Shown here piece after piece: positions 8,988-17,372 of a stretch of DNA of 64,000 bases. The DNA lies in assembly GCF_041154455.1 (NCBI RefSeq), contig NZ_AP028665.1, positions 930,001 to 994,000 of the forward strand. The letters run 5' to 3'. The stretch comes from Variovorax sp. V213. Its GTDB lineage: Bacteria; Pseudomonadota; Gammaproteobacteria; Burkholderiales; Burkholderiaceae_C. The notes under the pieces were generated by a model that was not told where the DNA came from, did not search any database, and saw nothing but the letters and a program-made list of their open reading frames with translations. A program made the position numbers and the translations under genes. How positions within the stretch are numbered: position 1 is the stretch's first letter; each line of letters opens with the position of its first letter.

Positions 8988-9813
8988 GAGGGCCTGTTAA
9001 CACTAATTGCGCGTACTGCGTGTTCGAGTGATATTGGCGGCATGGAGATCACGCGAGCTCAGTTCGAGCAGATTGAGGACTGCTTGCCGACTCAACGAGG
9101 CAATGTCAGTTTGTCGAACTTGCAGGTGCTCAATGCAATCTTGAACGTCGCCGAGCATGGGTGCAAGTGACGAGGGCTGCCCAAGCGATTCGGCAACTGG
9201 CACACCATCTACACGCGCATGAATCGCTGGGCCAAGTCTGGCGTCCTGGACAAAGCTTTTGCACAGCTACAGCTGGCGCAAGTGGTACAGATCAAGATTG
9301 AAGCAGTGTCGCTGGACAGCACCAGCATCAAGGTGCACCCCGATGGCACCGGTGCTCAAAAAAAACGGTCCGCAAGCTATCGGTAAGTCCCGCGGGGGAT
9401 GGAATACCAAGATACACCTCCTCGCCGCGGATGCGCGTACGGCCGTAACGTTCTCGTTGTCACCGGGTCAAGCGCACGATGCTCCCGAAGGTCGCGCGTT
9501 GCTAAAGCGCTCGGGCGCGCCGAATCGCCCCCTGCATTTGCTCATGGATCGCGCCTATGAAGGCAAGGAGACTCGCCAGCTTGCGCTTGACCTGGGCTTC
9601 ATCCCGGTCGTACCGCCAATGCGCACTCGCGTCGAGCCGTGGGAGTACGACCGCGCCATGTACATGCGCCGCAATGAAGTCGAGCGCCTGTTCCGTCGGC
9701 TCAAGGGCTATCGACGTATCTTCTCCCGATTTGAGAAGCTCGACGTCATGTTCACCGCCTTCATCAGCTTCGCTCTCATTGCTGATGGCTTGCGGTTGTG
9801 CTAACAGGCCCTC
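8988..9813 (+). mobile_element. IS5-family (IS427-like) insertion sequence, inactive
   Basis: Terminal inverted repeats are GAGGGCCTGTTAACAC (8988-9003) and the complement of GAGGGCCTGTTAGCAC (9798-9813), 15 of 16 identical. The span of 826 bases fits the IS427 group. It encloses one DDE transposase that is broken twice. No clear target-site duplication is visible. A solo copy of the right end lies at 11966-11980. Confidence 0.8.
9042..9804 (+). pseudogene. IS5-type transposase, nonsense and frameshift
   Basis: Translation from ATG 9042 gives MEITRAQFEQIEDCLPTQRG and continues to HGCK. It then meets TGA (9168-9170) where related transposases have Trp (WRGLPKRFGNWHTIY). The frame continues to a run of eight A (9358-9365) and shifts. 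The second half, from GPQAIGKSRGGWNTKIHLLA to FALIADGLRLC, is in the +1 frame. The DDE regions LDSTSIKV, DRAYEG and RRNEVERLFRRLKGYRR are all present. IS427-group elements can use frameshifting at A-runs, but the internal stop at codon 43 would still block a full product. Confidence 0.8.
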
Positions 9814-9832
9814 GCTAGGGTCGATCGAACGG

Positions 9833-10726
9833 TTATCGATCCAGCAGACAGTCGATGAACGCACCGAGGAGGGCTGGTCGATGCTGCCTGCTCGGATAGT
9901 AGAGAAACAGCCCCGGGCGCGAAATCGACCAGTCCGCGAGGACTTGGACCAGCCGCCCCTGGGCCAAAAGCTCGCCCACGCCATCTCGCTCAAAGTGATA
10001 GGCAATGCCCAGGCCGTTCAGCGCAGCAGCGACGCCGATATCAGCATGATTGGTGACGACGGGGCCTTCCACCGCGACTTCGAGTCGCTGCCCTCGTTTC
10101 TTGAATTCCCAGCGATAGTGCCTGCCGTCCATCTGGAGCCGCCAGTTGATGCACGTATGGTGATGCAAATCGGCAGGTGACTTGGGTATTCCTCGACGCG
10201 CGAGATAGTCTGGGGACGCCACGGCAACCATGTTCAGGTCCGGCGTGAGGCGAACGGCCACCATGTCTTTCTCGAGCCGGTTGCCTACGCGGATGCCCGC
10301 GTCAAAGCGGCCAACCACGATATCAGCCAGCGCGTCGTCGACCACGATGTCGAGAACCACGTCAGGGTGTGCTTGATGGAAGCGTGAAAGCCGGGGTGCA
10401 ATGACGGTTCTCGCTGCGATCCCCAGCGTGTTGATGCGCAGCGTGCCGCTCATCTGTCCTGTCGCCTCACTGGCTTCAGCGACTGCAGCAGCCATCTCAC
10501 GAAACAGCGGCGCTATGCGCCTGTAGAGCAGTTCGCCACTTGCCGATGGCGCGACGCTTCGAGTCGTGCGATTCAGAAGTCGAGCGCCGATGCGGCCTTC
10601 GAGCTGCCGGATAGTCTGGCTGAGTGCCGACGGCGACAGACCCAGATGCTCTGCAGCTCGGGCAAAGCTCTGGCGCTCCACGACGGCCACGAAGGCCTTC
10701 AGCTCAGCAAAGTCGGATCCACGCAT
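9833..10726 (-). CDS. LysR-family transcriptional regulator
   Basis: The 297-residue protein has a complete LysR layout. The HTH reads FARAAEHLGLSPSALSQTIR at about residues 21-40, followed by a linker helix and an effector domain (about 90-295). It resembles the subgroup that regulates oxidoreductases. It diverges from the NTF2-like/SDR gene pair starting at 10829, so it probably controls that pair and itself. All three genes sit between an IS5-type element and a solo IS end, suggesting they form a passenger segment. Confidence 0.9.
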   Translation of the reverse strand: MRGSDFAELKAFVAVVERQSFARAAEHLGLSPSALSQTIRQLEGRIGARLLNRTTRSVAPSASGELLYRRIAPLFREMAAAVAEASEATGQMSGTLRINTLGIAARTVIAPRLSRFHQAHPDVVLDIVVDDALADIVVGRFDAGIRVGNRLEKDMVAVRLTPDLNMVAVASPDYLARRGIPKSPADLHHHTCINWRLQMDGRHYRWEFKKRGQRLEVAVEGPVVTNHADIGVAAALNGLGIAYHFERDGVGELLAQGRLVQVLADWSISRPGLFLYYPSRQHRPALLGAFIDCLLDR

Positions 10727-10828
10727 TCTGTATTCATTTCAACACAGCCTATGCAGATTCTAGAGTATTCACTAAATTCACGTCGGCGCGCATCCTGAGG
10801 CCTTCACTGACCCCATGGAGCCGACAAC

Positions 10829-11155
10829 ATGAACGCCTTGACCCTTCCTGAGCCAATTGCCGCGTACTTCGCGGCCGAACACAGCCCTGAAGCCTTGGCG
10901 CATTGCTTCACGGCGCAAGCCGTCATGAAGGACGACGGTCACACCTACACGGGCATCGACGCCATCAAGGCCTTTATGGCCGAGGCATCAGCCAAGTACA
11001 GCGCGACGAGCATGCCGTTCGCCATTGAGCGGGAGGACGGCTTCCAACTTGTCCGCGCCAACGTCACCGGCAACTTCCCTGGCAGCCCGATAGTTCTGTC
11101 CTACCGCTTTCGCCTTGAACGCGGCCTGATCGCATCGCTGGAGATCACGGCATGA
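10829..11155 (+). CDS. NTF2/SnoaL-like domain protein
   Basis: The 108-residue protein begins MNALTLPEPIAAYFAAEHSP and continues with CFTAQAVMKDDGHTYTGIDA. That is the helix plus the D-x-G-x-x-Y/H-x-G segment typical of SnoaL-like, NTF2-fold proteins. Such proteins are small enzymes or binding proteins and the substrate cannot be inferred from sequence. Its stop overlaps the SDR start (ATGA), so the two are translationally coupled. Confidence 0.8.
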   Translation: MNALTLPEPIAAYFAAEHSPEALAHCFTAQAVMKDDGHTYTGIDAIKAFMAEASAKYSATSMPFAIEREDGFQLVRANVTGNFPGSPIVLSYRFRLERGLIASLEITA

Positions 11156-11931
11156 GCTTCGACCTTCACCTGAATGGCCTGCGGGCAGTGGTAACCGGCA
11201 CGCTGGGCCTTGGCGCTGCAGTCGTGAAAACCCTTGCAGAGGCCGGCGCTCGGGTGGCGACATCCGCGCGCTCCGTGCCAGCGCAGCCGTTGGAGGGGGT
11301 CACCTACGTGGCTGCCGACCTGTCGACGGCGGAGGGGACGAGTCACCTTGCTCAGACCATCCTGCAGGATTGGGGCGGCGCCGACATCTTGATCAACGTG
11401 CTCGGCGGCTCAAGAACTCCCGGCGGAGGCTTCGCTGCGATCAGTGATGAGCACTGGTTCGCCGAGTTGAACCTGAACTTGATGCCTGCCATACGTCTGG
11501 ATCGTGCGCTACTTCCAGCGATGCTGGCTCAAGGCTCGGGTGTCATCATCCACGTCAGCTCCATCCAGCGCGTGCTGCCGCTGCCCGAGTCCACCACAGC
11601 CTACGCCGCGGCCAAGGGGGCCCTCACGACCTACAGCAAGTCTCTGGCAAGAGAGGTGACGCCGAAGGGAGTACGCGTGCTGAGCGTTGCGCCGGGCTGG
11701 ATCGAGACCGAGGCTTCGGTAGCGTTTGCGCAGCGGATGGCTGCAGAGGCTGGAACGGACTACGAAGGCGGCAAGAAAATCGTCATGGATTGGCTGGGAG
11801 GAATTCCAGTGGGCCGCCCAGCCAAACCACACGAGGTTGCCGATTTGATCGCCTTCCTGGCGTCGCCGCGATCGGCTTCGATCGCAGGGGCCGAGTATCG
11901 GATCGACGGCGGCACTGTCCCTACTCTGTAG
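11152..11931 (+). CDS. Short-chain dehydrogenase/reductase
   Basis: A 259-residue SDR. The nucleotide-binding motif is VVTGTLGLGAAV (T-G-x3-G-x-G). The active site shows Ser in HVSSIQRV and Y-x3-K in STTAYAAAKGAL. A C-terminal GAEYRIDGGTVPTL closes the fold. The NNAG motif is replaced by NVLGGS, as in some atypical SDRs. It overlaps the NTF2-like gene by 4 bases and lies opposite a LysR gene. The substrate is unknown. Confidence 0.88.
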   Translation: MSFDLHLNGLRAVVTGTLGLGAAVVKTLAEAGARVATSARSVPAQPLEGVTYVAADLSTAEGTSHLAQTILQDWGGADILINVLGGSRTPGGGFAAISDEHWFAELNLNLMPAIRLDRALLPAMLAQGSGVIIHVSSIQRVLPLPESTTAYAAAKGALTTYSKSLAREVTPKGVRVLSVAPGWIETEASVAFAQRMAAEAGTDYEGGKKIVMDWLGGIPVGRPAKPHEVADLIAFLASPRSASIAGAEYRIDGGTVPTL

Positions 11932-11965
11932 CCTGCAGCCGCGCTCCAGACTTATAGGTCCGGTA

Positions 11966-11980
11966 GTGTTAACAGGCCCT
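11966..11980 (+). repeat. Solo IS5-type terminal inverted repeat
   Basis: GTGTTAACAGGCCCT matches the right end of the IS at 8988-9813 (GTGCTAACAGGCCCT) in 14 of 15 bases and in the same orientation. No transposase is attached. The base run after it (CTAG) supplies the stop of the EF-G fragment, so the IS end has cut into that gene. Confidence 0.65.
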
Positions 11981-12300
11981 AGCTCTGCAAGAGCGTTGCC
12001 ATCTCACGAGCGGGCGCCACGTCGTAGTGGTCGAACTGCATCGCGTACTGTGCCCGACCCGACGACAGCGCACGCAGGCTGCCGATGTAGCCGAACATTT
12101 CCTCAGCGGCACATGCGCTTCGATCGCGATCGGGCTGCCGCGCATCGTTTGTCCGCGCACCATGCCGCGCCGGCGATGCAGGTCACCGATGCAATCGCCC
12201 AGGTAGTCGGCCGGCGTGATGACCTCCACGGCCATCACCGGTTCGAGCACCTGTAGCGCAGCCTTGACCGTCGCTGCGCGAAACGCCGCGGCTGCGGCCA
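11979..12300 (-). pseudogene. Elongation factor G (fusA-type), C-terminal fragment, frameshifted
   Basis: The minus strand reads LEPVMAVEVITPADYLGDCI followed by GDLHRRRGMVRGQ, the domain V signature of EF-G. After EAHVPL the frame breaks and continues in another frame as the AEMFGYIGSLRALSSGRA segment, then MQFDHYD and a stop after LLQS. The upstream part of the gene is missing, joined instead to an unrelated fragment at about 12301. It is a nonfunctional scrap of a fusA paralogue. Confidence 0.75.
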
Positions 12301-12301
12301 A

Positions 12302-12559
12302 TTCGACATCTCCCCTTACGAGGCGGCTACTTACCGGGTCCGCGACAAGGCTCAGGCCGTTTATTCGTGCTCCGATGACGTTGCCATCGCCAGTTGTACC
12401 GGAACGGTGCCCAACGGCAGCCTGATCGACACGAGCACACCCGGCGACAAGCGCTTCACCATCACTGCGGTCGATACTTCGGGCAATTCCACGGTAAAGA
12501 CAATCAACTACCGGGTCATCGCGTCGGAAAAGGTGCCACCAGGGCGCGGAAAGCCTTAG
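12302..12559 (+). pseudogene. Ig/HYR-like domain, C-terminal fragment
   Basis: An open frame without a start reads FDISPYEAATYRVRDKAQAV, then SCTGTVPNGSLIDTSTPG and FTITAVDTSGNSTVKTINYRV before the stop at 12557. The Cys pair in a SC(x)n-SCTG context and the AVDTSGN strand match bacterial Ig-like (HYR-type) repeats at the end of secreted proteins. The fragment starts exactly where the EF-G piece ends, on the other strand, marking a rearrangement joint. Confidence 0.55.
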
Positions 12560-12649
12560 GTTTGTTCAGCGTTGAACGACAAGCGCTCTAGAAAGAGCGC
12601 CTCGCCGCGTTGATGGCTAGGTGTGAAGCGTCAAGAGGTTGTATCCGGT

Positions 12650-12727
12650 GTTCATCCGGATTGGGTTTGAGAGACTGGAAGTCGCCAAACACCCAATCCA
12701 CTCAGGACGCCCAACCGGATGAACACC
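12650..12727. repeat. Inverted repeat at IS481-type end
   Basis: TGTTCATCCGGATTGGGT (12650-12667) and, inverted, the stretch ending GGATGAACA (12719-12727) form an imperfect palindrome just before the IS481-type transposase start. This probably belongs to the left end and promoter region of that element. Confidence 0.4.
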
Positions 12728-12856
12728 CATAAGCATGCCCGACTTACCTTTGCCCGCCGAATCGAGATGGTCAAACAGATGACCTTGGAGGGCCTTGATG
12801 CCGTGCGAGCCGCAGCTGCACACGGCGCTTCGCCTGACCCGCTATTTCGGCGGTGA
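12719..12856 (+). pseudogene. IS481-family transposase, first 36 codons only
   Basis: The start reads MNTHKHARLTFARRIEMVKQ then MTLEGLDAVRAAAAHG, the N-terminal helix-turn-helix of IS481-family transposases. At codon 36 the sequence switches to the higA copy (from 12820) and the frame ends nine codons later. The junction shares a few bases (CACGGCG) with both partners. The catalytic domain is absent. Confidence 0.75.
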
Positions 12857-13013
12857 AGAGGCAGACGCGCAAGGCTGGATCAACATGCAAGCGACCTACG
12901 ATTTCAAGGTCGCGCAGAAGGCCGTTGCCAAGGCCATCGCCAAGGAAGTGAAGCCGCGAGACGACAAGGAAGCTGCGGCGCACAACGACGGGCGATTTGC
13001 CCTGGGTGCCTGA
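12820..13013 (+). pseudogene. HigA antitoxin, C-terminal fragment
   Basis: In the higA frame it reads LRLTRYFGGEEADAQGWINM and ends FALGA, as in the intact higA at 46748-47101. The DNA-binding first half is gone. It differs from the intact copy at one residue (Gly for Glu in HNDGRFALGA). It cannot act as an antitoxin by itself. Confidence 0.8.
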
Positions 13014-13075
13014 GCTCTAGAAGGTCAAGTATCTCGCTTGGGCGATAGCGCTTGCACTTCCGCTGGCGGCCAGCG
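12820..13075 (+). repeat. Copy 1 of a 256-base repeat (higA tail plus nuclease start)
   Basis: This segment is nearly identical to 46908-47163, with about five mismatches seen by eye. It includes the last 60 or so codons of higA (stop 13011-13013) and the signal-peptide part of a nuclease gene. Here the higA 5' half and higB are missing, replaced by the IS481 fragment. Confidence 0.85.
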
Positions 13076-13265
13076 CCGAGCCCCGCACGTGCCTGGTGGT
13101 GGGCGTCAGCGATGGCGACACTATGACCGTGCGCTGCAGCACCGCGGGCGACTACGAGCAAGTGAAGGTGTGCGTCGCAACGGCGCCGCGTCGACGCCAG
13201 GTCATCGCACGCAGCTGGAGGACCCTGACCGGGATTCAGCAGGCGATACGATTCAGCCGCATTGA
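13024..13265 (+). pseudogene. Staphylococcal-nuclease-like protein, 5' fragment
   Basis: The frame right after the higA tail gives YLAWAIALALPLAASAEPRT (a signal peptide) and then CLVVGVSDGDTMTVRC and YEQVKVCVATAPRRRQ. This is the start of a thermonuclease (SNase) domain with the D-G-D-T motif. A start codon is lacking (GTC at 13024) and the later domain, with its catalytic Arg and Glu, is lost or out of frame. In copy 2 (47104-47163) only the signal-peptide part remains. Confidence 0.6.
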
Positions 13266-13677
13266 GCTGTGCTGCGTTCTGCGCCGTACGGCGGGGTCCC
13301 AACGGATCGGTTGCGGCCCTTGGTCTCTCAGTTCGAGAGCCAAGGCTACCCCCCTGCCGCTGTCTCGCTTTTAGACATGCGTTTCCTTAACGCTATTGGT
13401 CGCCTAGTACAGGCAACCCGCGCACAACGATTTTTCTCATACCTGAAGCGCCGAATCGGCACGTGCGAACCCGCGGCGCAGCCCGCGAACTCCGTATTGC
13501 GCAACTCGGCCAACGGCACTGCATCGCCCCTGCGCAATACTGGCAGCGGTGTGCTTGCATTACCGCAATTTGGCAGCAATTCGAAATTTTCTGTCCTGTT
13601 TCGAGTATGGGCACTAAAGCGGCATAGGGAGTTAGTGCCGCTTCGCCGGCATCACGCGCATTCAACGCCAACGTTGC
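13266..13677. other. About 400 bases without a recognisable gene
   Basis: I see no gene with a plausible start, and no clear terminator. The frames that cross it lack any family pattern. Base composition is lower in GC than the flanking oxidoreductase gene, consistent with junk left by rearrangement. Confidence 0.4.
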
Positions 13678-16600
13678 TCACTGTGATACGACCGCAATCC
13701 CTTTGAACTGCCCCGCCTTCGCATCCTTGTCCGGTCGGGGATAGCGCTGCGGCGAGAAGCGGTGCAGCAGCTGCGCCTCGCGTTCAGTGGAGAGCGCAAG
13801 ATTGGCCAGCTTGACATGCCCGAAGCCGCGGACCGAGAGCGGCAGCGCCGCGATCTGCGCGGCGAGATGCTGGTTGGCGCAAGAGAGCCCCGCAGTCAGT
13901 TCATCGAGCCGCCGGTCGAACTGGGCGATGAGTGCACGCTCCATCCGGCGCTCCTGCGTGTAGCCGAACGGGTCGAACTTCGTGCCGCGCAGCCGCTTGC
14001 CGTGTGCCAGACATTTCATCACTGGCAGCATCCATGCACCCAGGCGGATCTTGGCGGGCGTTCGACCGTGCCCGGCACGCGAGAGCACCGGCGGGGCCAT
14101 GTGGAACTCGAGCTTGAGGTCGCCTTCGAACTGGTCCTTGAGTTTCCGCAGGAACGTGCCGTCGGTGTAGAGGCGCGCGACCTCGTACTCGTCCTTGTAG
14201 CTCATGAGCTTGAGCAGGCTGCGCGCCGCGTTGCGCGTGAAGGGCAGACGCGCGTCCCCGCCCTGCAGCGCAGACTCCGCCGCGTGCAGTGCACGGATAC
14301 GCTTGTCGTAGCGCTGCGCCCATGTGGCATTCTGGTAGCTGGTGAGATGCTGGCGCGCATCGGCGAGAAGCGCATCCAGCGGGCGCTCGTCGGCTTGCTG
14401 CGCCTGCACTTGCATCGGCGCGGCACGCAGTTGGTCCAGCGCCGCAGGATCGCCCGCCGCGAGGCGGCCCAGCGAGAACGCCGACTGGTTGGCCGCCACG
14501 GCCACGCCGTTGAGCTCGATCGCATGCATCAGCGCCTCCAGGCTCAGCGGCACCAGGCCGCGCTGCCACGCATAGCCGGTCGCGACGATGTTCGCGGCCA
14601 GCGTGTCGCCGAGGAACTCCTCGGCCAGGCTCTGCGCGTCGAAGGTCTCGACCTGTGCCTCGCCCGCGACGAAGCGCATCTTCTCGAGCAGCAGGTCCAC
14701 GTGCAGCTGGGCATCGGGGTTGTGCAGCGACTCGGCCACCGGAATCTCGTGGATGTTCGCGAGCACTCGCGTGCGCCCGTGCCGCACGGTCTGCAGCGCG
14801 TCGGCCGAGGCCCCCACCACCACGTCGCACGCCAGGATGGCGTCGGCCTGCTGCGTGTCGATGCGCACCTGATTCAGCCGCTCGGGTGCATCGGCCAGCC
14901 GCACGAAACTCAGCACCGAACCGCCCTTTTGCGCGAAGCCCATGAAATCGAGCACGCTGGCCGACTTGCCCTCCAGGTGCGCGGCCATCGCGATGACCGC
15001 GCCCACCGTCACCACGCCGGTGCCGCCCACGCCGGTCACCAGCAGGTCGTAGGGGCCGGTCCACGCGTGCGGCGCGGGATGCGCCAGCGCTGCCACGCGG
15101 TGCAGGAAGGCGTCGCGCCCCGCCGCGAGCGCCCCGCTCTTGCGGCGCAGCTTGCCGCCGGTGACGGCCACGAAGCTCGGGCAGAAGCCCTTGGCGCAAG
15201 AGTAGTCCTTGTTGCAGCTGGTCTGGTCGATCTTGCGCTTGCGGCCCATCGGCGTCTCGTGCGGGAGCACGGCCACGCAGTTGCTCTGCACGGTGCAGTC
15301 GCCGCAGCCTTCGCACACGGCCTCGTTGATGTAGAGGCGCTTCGGTGGATCGGCCAGCTCGCCCTTCTTGCGGCGACGGCGCTTCTCGGCGGCGCAGGTC
15401 TGTTCGTAGATCAGCACAGTCACGCCGGGCATTTCGCGCAGGCGCCGCTGCACCTCGTCGAGCGCGGCGCGGTCGTGGAACTCGGTGCCGTGCGGAAAGC
15501 GATTCTTGATGGCGTCGTACCTGCCGATGGCATCGCTCACCACCACCACCTTGGTAACGCCTTCCGATTCCACCTGCCGTGCGATCGCGTCCACACTGAT
15601 GACCCCGTCCACCGGCTGCCCGCCGGTCATCGCGACCGCGTCGTTGAAGAGGATCTTGTAGGTCAACGTCGCCTTGGCCGCGACCGCCTGCCGGATCGCG
15701 AGGTAGCCCGAGTGGTAGTAGGTGCCGTCGCCCAAGTTCTGGAACACGTGCGGCGTCTTGGTGAACATCGCGTGCGAAATCCAGTCGACGCCCTCGCCGC
15801 CCATCTGGATGAGCCCCGCAGTGCTGCGGTCCATCCAGTTGGCCATGAAGTGGCAGCCGATGCCCGCGCGCGCGGTCGATCCCTCGGGCACCTTGGTGCT
15901 GGTGTTGTGCGGGCAGCCGGCGCAGAAGTACGGCAGGCGCTTGACGCTGTCGCTCGCATTGCCCAGCAGCTGGGGCGGCGTGAAGTCGCGCACATGCTGC
16001 AGGTGGTCGCCCAGGTCGTGGTTGTCGGGGAAGTGCACGGCCAGCCAGTGCGCGACCAGTTCGATGAGGCGCGAAGGGCGCAGCTCGCCGAGCGCGGACA
16101 CGAGGGGCCGGCCTTCGCGGTCGTGCTTGCCCACGAGCACAGGGCGCGCATCGGGCGGCGCGTTGTAGAAGATGTCGCGCAGCTGCGTCTCGACGACCGC
16201 ACCTTTTTCCTCGACGACGAGGATCTCGTCGAGCCCGCGCGCGAAGTCTTTCAGCCGCGTCTGCTCGAGCGGAAAGCTCAGCCCCACCTTGTAGAGCCGA
16301 ACGCCGGCGCGCGCGAGCTGGTCGGGCGAAAGCTCCAGGCGTCGCAGCACTTCCATCAGGTCTTGGTGTGCCTTGCCGCAAGTGACGATGCCCACCTTGG
16401 CATGCGGGCTCACGATGACATGGCGGTCGATGCTGTTGCGCTTCGTGAACGCGGCCACGGCCGCGAGCTTGTCCTCCAGCCGCGACTCGATGCGCAGCGA
16501 CGGCAGGTCGGGCCAGCGGTAGTGCAGTCCGTCCGCCGGCGGGCGGTGACCGGTGGCGGTGCGCACGGCATCGGCGTCTTCCCAGGCGGCCACGCGCGCG

Positions 16601-17280
16601 TTCACCGCGTCGAGGTCCACGGTGCCGGCGCTCTCGACGATCTCGGACAGCGCCGCCATGCCGACCCACGCGCCCGAATAGCGCGAGAGCTCGTAGCCGT
16701 ACAGGCCGAACTCCAGATACTCGGCCACGCTCGCGGGCTGCATCACGGGCATGCGCCATGCCATGAAGGCGTGGTCGCTCTGGTGCGGCATCGACGACGA
16801 CACGCAGCCGTGGTCGTCGCCCGCCACCACCAGCACGCCGCCGTGCGGCGACGAGCCGTAGGCATTGCCGTGCTTGAGCGCGTCGCCCGCGCGGTCCACG
16901 CCCGGCCCCTTGCCGTACCACATCGCATACACGCCGTCGACGGTGCGCTCGGGGTCGGACTCCACGCGCTGCGTGCCGAGCACCTGCGTGGCCGCGAGCT
17001 CCTCGTTCACCGCGGGCACGAAGCGGATGCCGGTCTCCTTGAAGCGGTCGCCGGCCTTCCAGATGGCCTGGTCGACCATGCCCAGCGGCGAGCCGCGGTA
17101 GCCGCTGACGAAGCCCTGCGTGTGCAGGCCGCGCGCCGCGTCGCGCTGCTTCTGCATCGCCAGGATGCGAATCAGCGCCTGCGTGCCGGTGAGGAAGACC
17201 GCGCCGGCGTCGGCCCAGAGGTTGTCGGAAAGCTGGTAGCCGGGCCGTTGGAGCGCGGTTGTCTTGTGAGGGGCGTTCAT
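13678..17280 (-). CDS. Indolepyruvate ferredoxin oxidoreductase (fused alpha-beta)
   Basis: A 1200-residue single chain that oxidatively decarboxylates aryl-pyruvates from aromatic amino acid transamination to aryl-acetyl-CoA. The N-terminal part has pyruvate-binding and thiamine-diphosphate regions (GYRGSPLGMVD; about 513-560: GDGTYYHSGYLAIRQAVAA and FNDAVAMTGGQP). A ferredoxin-like cluster near residues 654-667 reads CEGCGDCTVQSNC. The gamma-type domain follows (VTGVGGTGVVTVGAVIAMAA). This long fused form is typical of aerobic beta- and alphaproteobacteria. It diverges from an Lrp-type regulator starting at 17373. Confidence 0.93.
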   Translation of the reverse strand: MNAPHKTTALQRPGYQLSDNLWADAGAVFLTGTQALIRILAMQKQRDAARGLHTQGFVSGYRGSPLGMVDQAIWKAGDRFKETGIRFVPAVNEELAATQVLGTQRVESDPERTVDGVYAMWYGKGPGVDRAGDALKHGNAYGSSPHGGVLVVAGDDHGCVSSSMPHQSDHAFMAWRMPVMQPASVAEYLEFGLYGYELSRYSGAWVGMAALSEIVESAGTVDLDAVNARVAAWEDADAVRTATGHRPPADGLHYRWPDLPSLRIESRLEDKLAAVAAFTKRNSIDRHVIVSPHAKVGIVTCGKAHQDLMEVLRRLELSPDQLARAGVRLYKVGLSFPLEQTRLKDFARGLDEILVVEEKGAVVETQLRDIFYNAPPDARPVLVGKHDREGRPLVSALGELRPSRLIELVAHWLAVHFPDNHDLGDHLQHVRDFTPPQLLGNASDSVKRLPYFCAGCPHNTSTKVPEGSTARAGIGCHFMANWMDRSTAGLIQMGGEGVDWISHAMFTKTPHVFQNLGDGTYYHSGYLAIRQAVAAKATLTYKILFNDAVAMTGGQPVDGVISVDAIARQVESEGVTKVVVVSDAIGRYDAIKNRFPHGTEFHDRAALDEVQRRLREMPGVTVLIYEQTCAAEKRRRRKKGELADPPKRLYINEAVCEGCGDCTVQSNCVAVLPHETPMGRKRKIDQTSCNKDYSCAKGFCPSFVAVTGGKLRRKSGALAAGRDAFLHRVAALAHPAPHAWTGPYDLLVTGVGGTGVVTVGAVIAMAAHLEGKSASVLDFMGFAQKGGSVLSFVRLADAPERLNQVRIDTQQADAILACDVVVGASADALQTVRHGRTRVLANIHEIPVAESLHNPDAQLHVDLLLEKMRFVAGEAQVETFDAQSLAEEFLGDTLAANIVATGYAWQRGLVPLSLEALMHAIELNGVAVAANQSAFSLGRLAAGDPAALDQLRAAPMQVQAQQADERPLDALLADARQHLTSYQNATWAQRYDKRIRALHAAESALQGGDARLPFTRNAARSLLKLMSYKDEYEVARLYTDGTFLRKLKDQFEGDLKLEFHMAPPVLSRAGHGRTPAKIRLGAWMLPVMKCLAHGKRLRGTKFDPFGYTQERRMERALIAQFDRRLDELTAGLSCANQHLAAQIAALPLSVRGFGHVKLANLALSTEREAQLLHRFSPQRYPRPDKDAKAGQFKGIAVVSQ

Positions 17281-17372
17281 GCCCGGAATTGTTCTGCCGC
17301 ACCCCGAGTAAGTGTTTCTTCAATACACTCGCGCAGACCCTTGTTTGAAGAAGAATCCTCTCGGAAACCTCG

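Noticed and set aside
13269..13706. A 145-codon frame after the nuclease fragment
   Set aside because: It mixes the tail of the nuclease fragment with sequence that has no recognisable pattern and overlaps the end of the oxidoreductase gene.
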